DNA from: JAFARZ01 sp036490795
Lineage (GTDB): Bacteria; Actinomycetota; Actinomycetes; Streptosporangiales; Streptosporangiaceae
DNA: 28,840 bases
Assembly: GCA_036490795.1 (NCBI GenBank)
Contig: DASXDG010000251.1
Coordinates: forward strand, 1-28,840
Direction: 5' to 3'
Below, in pieces: positions 22,802 to 28,840 of the stretch. Positions within the stretch are counted from its first letter, which is position 1. Each line of letters opens with the position of its first letter. Position numbers and translations under genes: made by a program. The notes under the pieces are model-generated. The model was given only the letters and a program-made list of their open reading frames with translations, was not told the origin of the DNA and did no database searches.

Positions 22802-23803
22802 TCAAGACCGCAGACCTGGCCCCTGTGCCTTCTTGCCCCGTTCGAGGATCTCCGCCGCGCCGCGGACAACGCAGCGCAGCGGGTCCTCGGCCAGGACGGT
22901 GCCGATGCCGGCCACCGCCTCGATCCTTGCCGACAGGCCGGGCAGCAGCGAGCCGCCGCCGGCCAGGCGGATCTTGCCGCGGACCACGTCCTCGGCAAGG
23001 CCAGGCGGTATCTCGGACAGGATTTGCAGCACCTTGTCGGCGATCGCGGACACGATCGGCTCGATCGCCTCGGCCACGCGAGCGCCGGAGACGAGTTCGG
23101 TCCGCGGCACCCGGGTCGCGGCGTCGATGCCGACGATCTCGGCCATGGTGGCGCCGGCCGTGATGCCGAGGGTCATCTTCAGTTCCCTGGCCGCGCGCTG
23201 GGACAAGATCAAGCCCAGTTCGTTCCTCGCCATGTACAGGATCGCGTCGTCCATGGCATTGCCGGCCTTGCGCAGCGACGCGGCGCGGGCGACCCGCCAG
23301 CCGGCCACCACGGCGACCTCGGTGGTGCCGCCGCCGATGTCGACCACGAAGCCGCCTGATCCGCCGCTGAGGTCGAAGCCGGCTCCGGCCGCGGCCGCCA
23401 CCGGCTCGTCGATCAGCTTGACGTTGTACCTGGGTCGTCGGACGCTCAGCGCCGCGATGACCGATCTTCGCTCAACCTCGGTGGCACCTGCTGGAACGCA
23501 TACCAGTGCGTTCGGCCGTAGCGGACCATGCCGCCGACGTGCCTTGCGCAAGAATGCGTGCAGCATGGCTGCCGTCGCATCCAGGTCGGCGATCACGCCG
23601 TCGCGCAGCGGGTGCAGTACCTCAATGCCTTGCGGTTCCTTATCCGCCAAGGCGTCAGCGGCAACCCCCACCGCGGCGACCGAGCCCGCGGCCGTGTCGA
23701 TGGCGATGGCCGACGGCTCTTCAAGAACGATGCCGCGGCCCGCCACCCAGACAAGCGTGTTCACCGTGCCTAGGTCAATCGCAACACTTCCGCGCAAGCG
23801 CAT
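22802..23803 (-). CDS. MreB-like rod-shape actin homologue
   Basis: This 333-residue bacterial actin has the phosphate-1 loop AIDLGTVNTLVW, a central region PNALVCVPAGATEVERR, LIDEPVAAAAGAG, phosphate-2 VVDIGGGTTEVAVV, and the adenosine-site segment LAGGGSLLPGL near the C-terminus. MreB polymerises under the membrane and guides cell-wall synthesis; in filamentous actinomycetes it is linked to spore walls. No mreC, mreD, pbp or rodA lies beside it. ATG 23803 is chosen because AGAGGTGAGC lies directly upstream and residue 1 matches family starts; the frame continues upstream without homology. Confidence 0.88.
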   Translation of the reverse strand: MRLRGSVAIDLGTVNTLVWVAGRGIVLEEPSAIAIDTAAGSVAAVGVAADALADKEPQGIEVLHPLRDGVIADLDATAAMLHAFLRKARRRHGPLRPNALVCVPAGATEVERRSVIAALSVRRPRYNVKLIDEPVAAAAGAGFDLSGGSGGFVVDIGGGTTEVAVVAGWRVARAASLRKAGNAMDDAILYMARNELGLILSQRAARELKMTLGITAGATMAEIVGIDAATRVPRTELVSGARVAEAIEPIVSAIADKVLQILSEIPPGLAEDVVRGKIRLAGGGSLLPGLSARIEAVAGIGTVLAEDPLRCVVRGAAEILERGKKAQGPGLRS

Positions 23804-23833
23804 GCTGCTCACCTCTGCTCGGGGACCCTCCGC

Positions 23834-23858
23834 CACCAGTATGCCCGTATCACTGGTG
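23834..23858. promoter_or_regulatory. Inverted repeat upstream of the mreB-like gene
   Basis: CACCAGT, 11 bases, ACTGGTG: perfect seven-base arms, 31-55 bases before the mreB start. Suitable as a repressor or activator site; the binding protein is unknown. Confidence 0.45.
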
Positions 23859-23904
23859 CATAGCCGTCCCTGCCGTAGACCTGCACGAACACTGATGTTG
23901 AATA

Positions 23905-23939
23905 TTGACCATTTTGATCGTCTCTTTGGTGTTATCGTC
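23905..23939 (+). promoter_or_regulatory. Candidate promoter of the first S53 protease
   Basis: TTGACC at 23905-23910 lies 19 bases before TGTTAT at 23930-23935. The segment TTTGGTGTTATCGTC (23925-23939) matches 26905-26919 ahead of the second protease at 13 of 15 positions. The start codon is about 190 bases downstream, so a long leader is implied. Confidence 0.45.
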
Positions 23940-24127
23940 GCGAAGTCTGGTTTTGGGTCTGGTTCGGGGGTCGTTATACCGGCAAGCGGTGCGAGTCGGG
24001 CGTCATGCCGATCGCCGGCTGCACTGCGCGGCGGGTACTCCATCGGGTGCCGTCGGCCGTCGTATCAGCGTGACGGCTGCGGTCACCGCTTCGTCACCGA
24101 ACTGGCGCCGGTCTAGAGGGAGAAACG

Positions 24128-25582
24128 GTGCACGTGTTGCGCACGACCAGCGCGGTGATCGCGCTCTCCGTTGCCGGGCTGGCGGTCGTGACCGCCGGCG
24201 TCCTGACTTCGGGTGCCGCGACCAGCGCCCGGTTGACGGATACCCGGCTCGCGGACCGTCAGCTCGCGCACCAGCAGACCGCGACCGTGGCGGGACCAGG
24301 CTTCACCCCGGACATCATCACCCTCGGTACCAGACCCGACGATGCGCCGGACACGATCGCGGACTGCCAGCAGGCGTTCAGCGTGGCCTGCTATGACCCG
24401 GCCGAAATCCAGCAGGCATACGGGACAAGCGGCCTGTACAGCCAGAACATCACTGGCAAGGGGACGACGATCGTGGTCGTCGACCCGTACGGTTCGCCGA
24501 CCATGTGGAAAGACCTGGTCACGTTCGACTCCGCCTACGGCCTGCGGAACCCGCCGTCGCTGACGATCATCAAGCCAGCGGGCCACGTGCCGGCGTACAA
24601 CCGGAACAACGCGGAGATGGTCAGCTGGGCGGGGGAGACCACGCTGGACGTGGAGTACTCGCACGCGATGGCTCCCGGCGCGAAGATCTTGCTGGTGGAG
24701 ACGCCGACGGCGGGCTCGTACGCGGCGGCGGACTTCGACAAGGCCGAGACGTATGTGGCGAAGCATCATCTTGGCGACGTGATCAGCCAGAGCTTCGGCA
24801 CCACGGAGCAGGCGATCGGTCCCAAGACGGACGTCAACCTGTTCCGCGGTGCCTTCCTCGACGCCGAAGCCGCTCACATCACCGTGCTCGCCGCGGCCGG
24901 CGACACCGGCGCCACCGATCCCCGGGCAAGCGGGAACAACTTGTACACCTACCCGGTGACTCAGTGGCCGGCCACCGACCCGCTGGTCACCGCGGTCGGC
25001 GGCACCGAGCTGACCCTGAACTCCGCCGGCACCAGGACAGCGCGGGACAAGGTGTGGAACGACACCTATAACCACGCCGCCAACCAGCTGCAGAACAGCG
25101 CCAACGGTCCGAGCGCGATAGCCACCGGCGGCGGCAAGTCCGTATTGTTCTCGCGCCCCTCGTACCAGGACAGCGTGCGGCAGGCCGTCGGCAGCATGCG
25201 CGGCATCCCCGACGTGTCGATGAACGGCGCGTGCAGCAGCCCGGTCAACGTCTACGAGGGCTTCGCCGGTCAGCAAGCGGGCTGGTACGTCGTCTGCGGC
25301 ACGAGCGAATCCACGCCCCTGTTCGCCGGCATAGTGGCGCTGGCCGATCAGAAGGCGGGCCATCCGCTCGGCTTGATCAATCCGGCGCTGTACAAGCTGG
25401 CGGCGGAACATGCCCAGGGCGTCGTCCCCGTGAGTTCAGGCAATAACTCGGTCGAGTTCACTCAGATCAAGCACAAGTACTGGGTGCACGGCTACACCGC
25501 GAGGGACGGGTACAGTCGCGCCGCCGGTGTCGGCACGATCGACGCCCAGTACTTCGTCCCCGAACTAGCCAAGCTCGGCTAG
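24128..25582 (+). CDS. Secreted S53 family (sedolisin/kumamolisin-like) serine-carboxyl peptidase
   Basis: The 484-residue protein begins with a signal peptide (hydrophobic core ~9-30, Ala-rich end). The sedolisin catalytic set is present: E170 and D174 in WAGETTLDVEY, D259 in AAAGDTGA (oxyanion region) and S393 in CGTSESTP. Cysteine pairs C80/C88 and C369/C390 are conserved with the second protease and suggest disulfides. Classical S53 enzymes carry a propeptide of about 150-190 residues; only about 65 residues separate the signal from the start of the catalytic fold here, so the usual Pro-kuma domain is absent. Such proteases act outside the cell, often in acid. The start is GTG with AGGGAG upstream. 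Confidence 0.9.
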   Translation: MHVLRTTSAVIALSVAGLAVVTAGVLTSGAATSARLTDTRLADRQLAHQQTATVAGPGFTPDIITLGTRPDDAPDTIADCQQAFSVACYDPAEIQQAYGTSGLYSQNITGKGTTIVVVDPYGSPTMWKDLVTFDSAYGLRNPPSLTIIKPAGHVPAYNRNNAEMVSWAGETTLDVEYSHAMAPGAKILLVETPTAGSYAAADFDKAETYVAKHHLGDVISQSFGTTEQAIGPKTDVNLFRGAFLDAEAAHITVLAAAGDTGATDPRASGNNLYTYPVTQWPATDPLVTAVGGTELTLNSAGTRTARDKVWNDTYNHAANQLQNSANGPSAIATGGGKSVLFSRPSYQDSVRQAVGSMRGIPDVSMNGACSSPVNVYEGFAGQQAGWYVVCGTSESTPLFAGIVALADQKAGHPLGLINPALYKLAAEHAQGVVPVSSGNNSVEFTQIKHKYWVHGYTARDGYSRAAGVGTIDAQYFVPELAKLG

Positions 25583-25681
25583 CGCCGCGCGGCAGTGGTG
25601 CCATTGCTGCCAGCAGGGCCAGAGCGGCCAGAGTGACCGGTGTGGCCGGTGTGTCCGCTCGGCTGCGCTCGGAGCGGCGAT

Positions 25682-25765
25682 TAACGTGGAGGTTTGCCCC
25701 TTCGTGTCCGATTACCCCTCGTAAACGGGGGTCGGACTGCCACGAAGGGGGAATCCTCCACGTTA
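25682..25765. repeat. Long near-perfect hairpin (84 nt)
   Basis: Arms TAACGTGGAGG (25682-25692) and CCTCCACGTTA (25755-25765) pair perfectly, as do CCCCTTCGTG (25697-25706) and CACGAAGGGG (25741-25750). Over 25-base arms I find two mismatches. Inner TCCG/CGGA and ACCCC/GGGGT pairs extend the fold to a loop near TCGTAAAC. It lies about 100 bases past the S53 stop. It could be a bidirectional terminator, a MITE-like relic or a structured RNA. Confidence 0.85.
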
Positions 25766-25766
25766 T

Positions 25767-25841
25767 CCGGAGGGGCCGGGCGTGCACGGTCCCGCGCCTG
25801 CACGGGTCCCGCGTCGGCGTGACCGGAGGGGCCGGGCGTGC
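25767..25841. repeat. 19-bp direct repeat
   Basis: CCGGAGGGGCCGGGCGTGC occurs at 25767-25785 and 25823-25841. Between them are two near-copies of TGCACGG(G)TCCCGCG. They lie just after the long hairpin and before the MarR stop. Confidence 0.85.
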
Positions 25842-25862
25842 GCGGGTCCTGTGACAGGACTG

Positions 25863-26309
25863 CTAGGCGGCGGTGGCGGCTTCCTCGGCGGCCCGCTTGG
25901 TGATGGCGGCCATCGTGCGGATGGTCGTCTCGACGTCGCTGAGGTCGAATTGGCCGAGCAGCCGGATGGTCGGGGCGCTCACATACTCGAGCAGGTCGCG
26001 GTACCGCTCTTCGCCCTGTGGCGTCAGGTTGACGTGTCCGTCGCCGGTGATCAGGCCTTCGGCCTCGAGCCGGGCGAGGAGTGCCCGCACCGAGCCGGCG
26101 TCCTGGTTCCGCGAACGTTCGAGGTCGCTGCTCAGCGCCTGGCGCGAGACCCCCTGGCCGCTGGCCGCGATCAGCTTGAGGGCGTACCAGGTCTGTGGCG
26201 TGGTCCCGCGCTGGGCGAGGTGCTCGGACAAGATGGCGGTCAGGGTGCGCTCGGCAAAGGCCAGGGTCTGGCCGAATTGGCCGTAGATAGCTGGTGTCGC
26301 GGTGGTCAT
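25863..26309 (-). CDS. MarR-like winged-helix regulator (first of a divergent pair)
   Basis: The 148-residue protein has an N-terminal dimerisation helix, a winged-helix core (TPQTWYALKLIAASGQGVSRQALSSDL, then LLARLEAEGLITGDGHVNLTPQGEERY) and a C-terminal helix. MarR proteins are dimeric repressors released by small ligands or oxidation. GGAGA lies six bases before the ATG. Its promoter (TAGACA, 18 bases, TATAGT on the minus strand) is overlapped by two operator palindromes, so autorepression is likely. No cysteine is present, which argues against thiol-based sensing. Confidence 0.85.
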   Translation of the reverse strand: MTTATPAIYGQFGQTLAFAERTLTAILSEHLAQRGTTPQTWYALKLIAASGQGVSRQALSSDLERSRNQDAGSVRALLARLEAEGLITGDGHVNLTPQGEERYRDLLEYVSAPTIRLLGQFDLSDVETTIRTMAAITKRAAEEAATAA

Positions 26310-26333
26310 CGCGGTCTCCGTTCCGCTAAGATC

Positions 26334-26347
26334 GACAGGTACCTGTC
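26334..26347. promoter_or_regulatory. Perfect 14-bp palindrome, MarR operator candidate 1
   Basis: GACAGGTACCTGTC is perfectly self-complementary and sits just downstream of the minus-strand -10, in the region of transcript start of the first MarR gene. Occupation would block that promoter. Confidence 0.65.
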
Positions 26348-26348
26348 C

Positions 26349-26378
26349 ACTATAACCGAATAGACAGGTGGCTGTCTA
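26349..26378 (-). promoter_or_regulatory. Promoter of the minus-strand MarR gene
   Basis: TAGACA (minus strand, 26378-26373), an 18-base spacer, then TATAGT (26354-26349): each hexamer has five of six consensus bases. The start codon is about 40 bases beyond the -10. Confidence 0.55.
26361..26378. promoter_or_regulatory. TAGACAG-N4-CTGTCTA operator candidate 2
   Basis: Perfect seven-base arms with GTGG between them. It covers the -35 of the minus-strand MarR gene and ends four bases before the plus-strand MarR start, so one bound dimer could affect both genes. Both operators share the half-site GACAG. Confidence 0.65.
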
Positions 26379-26381
26379 TCT

Positions 26382-26846
26382 ATGGAAGCGGAACTTCCTG
26401 ACCGGCCGGTGATCGGGCTCCTGCTCCGGCTGGCATACCAGCACTACTCCAGCGACATCGAGGCCGCGTTGCGCGATGCCGGATTCGGTGACGTCCGTCC
26501 AGCGGCTGCGAACGTGTTCCCGTTCGTCCCGCCAGAAGGCATCGCGGTCGCGCGGCTCGCCGAGCTGGCCCGGGTGCGCAAGCAGTCGATGGCCCAGGCG
26601 GTGGATCAGCTCGAGCGCACGGGTTATGTCGAGCGCCGGCCAGACCCCCGTGATCATCGCTCCCGGCTGGTGTTCCTTACCGAGCGCGGTGCCGCGGTGC
26701 CCCTGGTCACTCACGCCGCGGCCGAGCTCGTCGAGCGACGGTGGGCGGAACTGACCAGCCAGGCGGAATTCGAAGGGCTGCGCGACTCGCTGCTGCGCCT
26801 GCTGGCCGAGCTGAGAACCGCGGAGGACCAGCAGCCCGAGGACTAG
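26382..26846 (+). CDS. MarR family regulator (second of a divergent pair)
   Basis: The 154-residue protein has a typical MarR core: LLLRLAYQHYSSDIEAALRDAGF, VARLAELARVRKQSMAQAVDQLERTGYVERRPDPRDHRSRLVFLTERG (recognition helix about residues 67-80, wing with DPRDHRSR). It is not closely similar to its divergent neighbour. No clear Shine-Dalgarno precedes the ATG and TATAAC lies at 26351-26356, so a leaderless or nearly leaderless transcript is possible. It lies between two secreted-protease genes; control of these is possible but not shown, because the operators sit only between the two MarR genes. Confidence 0.9.
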   Translation: MEAELPDRPVIGLLLRLAYQHYSSDIEAALRDAGFGDVRPAAANVFPFVPPEGIAVARLAELARVRKQSMAQAVDQLERTGYVERRPDPRDHRSRLVFLTERGAAVPLVTHAAAELVERRWAELTSQAEFEGLRDSLLRLLAELRTAEDQQPED

Positions 26847-26904
26847 CAGGGATCCCCCAAGGCGCCAGGAAGTTAATTGATCGCCCGGCCCGATGTGGGG
26901 AATT

Positions 26905-26919
26905 TTGGGTGTTATGGTC
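26905..26919 (+). promoter_or_regulatory. Motif shared upstream of the second S53 protease
   Basis: TTGGGTGTTATGGTC, 13 of 15 positions identical to 23925-23939. It lies 38 bases before the protease start, a reasonable place for a -10 (TGTTAT). The sequence farther upstream (GGGGAATTTT) does not give a standard -35. Confidence 0.45.
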
Positions 26920-26956
26920 CTAACTGGGTGGGTCGCGGAGAGATAGGAGATGGCCG

Positions 26957-28417
26957 TTGCGCCTTGCACACAGACTTGTCATCGTCGCCGGAGCCTGCGG
27001 GCTTGCCGCGGCGACAGGGGCCGCCGGAGTAGTCGCAGCGTCCGCGGGAGCGGGAGCGGGAGCGGCCCGGTCGGCGGGTGCTCCGGTCGCCGCATCGCCG
27101 CTGGCGGACGTGACCGTGCATCCAGACGCGATCCGGGTCGGCGCTGTCCGCGCCAGCGGCCCGACCAGTACTGCGCAGTGCGAGAGCGATTGGCACGTCG
27201 CCTGCTACACCCCGCAGCAGGTCCGGCAGGCGTACAACTTGCCCAGCCTGTACGCGCACGGGATCACCGGCAAGGGTTCGACGATCGTCATCGTGGACTC
27301 GTACGGCTCGCCGACGATCAAGCACGACCTGGGCGTCTTTGACAGCGCGTTCGGGATCTCCGCGCCACCGTCGTTCAAGATCATCACTCCGGCCGGGAAG
27401 CTGCCGAAGTGGAAAAACAACTCCGACATGCCGGGCTGGGCGGGCGAGACCACCCTGGACGTCGAGTGGGCGCATACGATCGCGCCTAGCGCCAACATCG
27501 TGCTCGTGGAGACGCCGGTCGATGAGACCGAGGGTGTGCAGGGCTTCCCGCAGATAGTCTCCGCCGAGAAATACGTGCTCAAGCACTACCACGCGGACGT
27601 GATCAGCCAGAGCTTCAGCGCGACCGAGCAGACGTTCCCGTCCAAGGCGGCGGTCGAGGCGCTCCGCGGCGCGAACTACGCGGCGGAAAAGGACCACGTC
27701 ACCGTGCTCGCCGCCTCGGGTGACAGCGGAGCAGCGGACGTCGAACTGAACGGCAGCACGTACTACCTGCACCCGGTTACCTCCTGGTCCGACAGCGACC
27801 CGCTGGTCACCGGCGTGGGCGCGACCCAGCTCCACCTCGACGCGCAGGGCAACGCGACCTCGCCAGCCTCGGTGTGGAATGACACCTACAGCAAGAACGC
27901 GAACCTGTTCACGACCGGCAGTTCGCAGGACTCGCCGGACTCGAGCGGCGGCGGGAAGTCCATCCTGTTCGCCCGCCCCTCTTACCAGAACGGCGTGGCC
28001 AGCGTGGTCGGCAAGGCGCGCGGAGTTCCTGACATCTCGATGAGCGGCGCCTGCGACGGGTCGGTCGACATCTACTCCAGCTTCCCCGGCGCGCCGGCCG
28101 GCTGGACGCAGGAGTGCGGGACCAGCGAGGCAACGCCCGAGTTCGCCGGCATCGTAGCGCTGGCGGCGCAGTACGCCGGCCACCCGCTCGGCCTGATCAA
28201 CCCGGCGCTCTACACGATGTCCGCGCACCGGGCCTCGTACCCGGGATTGGTGCCGGTTACTAAGGGCAACAATACGGTAACGTTCAAGCAGAACGGCAAG
28301 TGGTACACGATCAAGGGTTTCAGCGCCAGCTCCGGTGGCAGCTATAGCCTGGCGACTGGCGTCGGCACGGTGAACGCTCTGTACTTCGTGCCGGAGCTAG
28401 CTAAGCTGGCAGGCTGA
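26957..28417 (+). CDS. Secreted S53 family peptidase (paralogue of 24128-25582)
   Basis: The 486-residue protein has a signal peptide (MRLAHRLVIVAGACGLAAAT and a further Ala/Gly-rich stretch). It has the sedolisin residues E164 and D168 in WAGETTLDVEW, D256 in AASGDSGA and S390 in ECGTSEATP, and cysteines C75/C83 and C366/C387. It aligns along its whole length with the first protease, sharing ITGKG(S/T)TIV, WAGETTLDVE, DVISQSF, VWNDTY and the ending YFVPELAKL. Like that protease it lacks a classical long propeptide. The start is TTG: GGAG lies seven bases upstream, and the nearby ATG at 26950 is in another frame. It differs from its paralogue in the linker after the signal and in the loop around 310-330. 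Confidence 0.9.
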   Translation: MRLAHRLVIVAGACGLAAATGAAGVVAASAGAGAGAARSAGAPVAASPLADVTVHPDAIRVGAVRASGPTSTAQCESDWHVACYTPQQVRQAYNLPSLYAHGITGKGSTIVIVDSYGSPTIKHDLGVFDSAFGISAPPSFKIITPAGKLPKWKNNSDMPGWAGETTLDVEWAHTIAPSANIVLVETPVDETEGVQGFPQIVSAEKYVLKHYHADVISQSFSATEQTFPSKAAVEALRGANYAAEKDHVTVLAASGDSGAADVELNGSTYYLHPVTSWSDSDPLVTGVGATQLHLDAQGNATSPASVWNDTYSKNANLFTTGSSQDSPDSSGGGKSILFARPSYQNGVASVVGKARGVPDISMSGACDGSVDIYSSFPGAPAGWTQECGTSEATPEFAGIVALAAQYAGHPLGLINPALYTMSAHRASYPGLVPVTKGNNTVTFKQNGKWYTIKGFSASSGGSYSLATGVGTVNALYFVPELAKLAG

Positions 28418-28565
28418 CGACCACATGACGGGCTGTGGTGCCTGGGTGTAACCGGGTACCAACTGCCTGTTATGAAGAAAAGCCGAAAATCTCCAGTGGA
28501 CATTCAGCCGACGGTCAGCTTCGTGATGCTCACTAGAGCTGTACGCGATCGAAGGCGGAGTGACG
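28418..28565. other. Intergenic gap before the last gene
   Basis: CCACA/TGTGG just after the protease stop could form a weak hairpin. An A-rich patch (GAAGAAAAGCCGAAAA) lies at 28474-28489. No clear promoter or gene is visible. Confidence 0.4.
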
Positions 28566-28840
28566 ATGCAGGAATATGGCGGTTACGGTGGGTACGGCGG
28601 CTACGGCTACCCGCCTCCACCCGAGCCACCACGGCGGCCTGGGGTGTGGCGGTACATCGCCGTCGCGGTGGCGGCGGGTGCCCTCGGTGCGGGAACGGTG
28701 CTGGCCGTCGGCCATAGCACGTCCGGCTCTCCGGTAGCTGATCAGGCGCCGGCGCCGGCCGCGTCGGGTTCCGCACCGCAGACCTTGCCGAACCAGGGCA
28801 ATGGCGGGCTCGGCGGCGGTGGCCTCGGTGGCAACGGCAA
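28566..28840 (+). CDS. N-terminal part of a membrane-anchored protein, probably HtrA-like S1C protease (cut by window end)
   Basis: The frame runs open from ATG 28566, with GCGGAG upstream, to the window end. It encodes a Gly/Tyr-rich cytoplasmic start (MQEYGGYGGYGGYGYPPPP), then RRPGVWRYI, one transmembrane helix (AVAVAAGALGAGTVLAVG), and a Pro/Ala/Gly-rich external linker. Actinobacterial HtrA/PepD-type serine proteases often begin this way, but the catalytic domain lies outside the window, so this is a guess from layout. Other membrane-anchored families with similar tails are possible. Confidence 0.6.
   Translation, partial: MQEYGGYGGYGGYGYPPPPEPPRRPGVWRYIAVAVAAGALGAGTVLAVGHSTSGSPVADQAPAPAASGSAPQTLPNQGNGGLGGGGLGGNG

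Larger units (their letters stand above)
23804..24127. other. Divergent intergenic region between mreB-like and S53 protease genes
   Basis: This 324-bp region holds the 7-base inverted repeat near mreB and the AT-rich stretch 23890-23940 with the motif shared with the second protease gene. Around 23950-23980 there are T/G-rich runs and a GTTATACC that could be a second -10. No coding content is seen. Confidence 0.5.
25583..25862. other. Intergenic region with inverted and direct repeats
   Basis: About 280 bp between the convergent first S53 gene and a MarR gene. It contains CCGCTC/GAGCGG (about 25655-25677), the 84-nt hairpin, and a direct repeat downstream. There is no coding content. Confidence 0.6.

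Noticed and set aside
22833..24116. Plus-strand 427-codon frame opposite mreB
   Set aside because: Ser/Arg/Pro-rich shadow; the minus strand encodes a clear MreB.
25682..25765. Intrinsic terminator of the first S53 gene
   Set aside because: Not excluded, but there is no U-tract and it lies about 100 bases past the stop, so I list it as a hairpin of unknown role.
26912..28228. Minus-strand 438-codon frame opposite the second S53 gene (and a similar one at 24113-25411)
   Set aside because: Both are Arg/Val-rich shadows that resemble each other only because the sense-strand proteases are paralogues.
1..28840. tRNA, rRNA, transposase, integrase or phage genes
   Set aside because: I looked for typical tRNA-like folds and mobile-element proteins and found none.

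Overview
The window is high-GC DNA (about 70% by impression) with strong G/C third-position bias, GTG and TTG starts, and dense operons with 4-bp ATGA overlaps. The gene families (LLM-class F420-type oxidoreductase, DUF1349, DUF3052, FUSC/ArAE exporter, ferritin/CDGSH fusion, secreted S53 proteases, MreB) point to a filamentous actinomycete, perhaps near Streptosporangiales. The genus cannot be named from the sequence alone. No tRNA, rRNA, CRISPR array, transposase, integrase or phage gene was recognised.

Layout. (1) 162-3568: a minus-strand group with an EamA/RhtA-type exporter, an acyl-CoA synthetase and the C-terminal stump of a LuxR-type response regulator. The stump lies back to back with the C-terminal stump of an ABC permease, and a DksA/TraR zinc-finger gene follows. 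(2) 3681-5660: an MFS transporter, then about 750 bp without a convincing gene, filled with tandem repeats and one copy of a structured dispersed repeat. (3) 5670-8911: a five-gene redox operon: Ser/Thr-rich membrane-anchored protein, ApbE flavin transferase, ferric-reductase-like membrane cytochrome b, NuoF-like flavoprotein and 3Fe-4S ferredoxin. A convergent pirin gene follows. (4) 10023-13310: a 1095-residue multidomain protein joining a VioB-like ferritin domain, two CDGSH iron-sulfur motifs, a ferredoxin-like motif, a globin-like domain and a short C-terminal module. (5) 13445-17923: second copy of the dispersed repeat, purM, M20 dipeptidase, nudC and DUF1349. (6) 18096-22327: LLM-oxidoreductase pseudogene, SDR-family gene, FUSC exporter, doubly broken MFS gene and DUF3052. 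(7) 22416-28840: VOC protein, stand-alone MreB homologue, two related secreted S53 (sedolisin) proteases flanking a divergent MarR pair, and the start of a membrane-anchored protein resembling HtrA-type proteases.

How the genes fit together. The redox operon reads as a path for moving electrons from NAD(P)H through flavin and iron-sulfur carriers to a membrane b-type cytochrome and outward. ApbE would flavinylate a partner, but no FMN-binding target domain or consensus site is visible. The large ferritin/CDGSH/globin protein next door may belong to the same redox theme, but its globin part has no proximal histidine. The S53 pair appears to share a promoter motif. The MarR pair between them has two clean operator palindromes over its divergent promoter.

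Two window-wide themes stand out. Three loci carry internal deletions that keep the outer ends of genes and lose the middle (2985-3034, about 18371-18376, about 21590-21610). In-register tandem repeats of 6-27 bp recur in protein linkers and at gene ends. The most promising undescribed items are the multidomain redox protein, the 88-bp structured repeat found twice, the alternative-pairing leader before the FUSC gene and the 84-nt hairpin after the first S53 gene.
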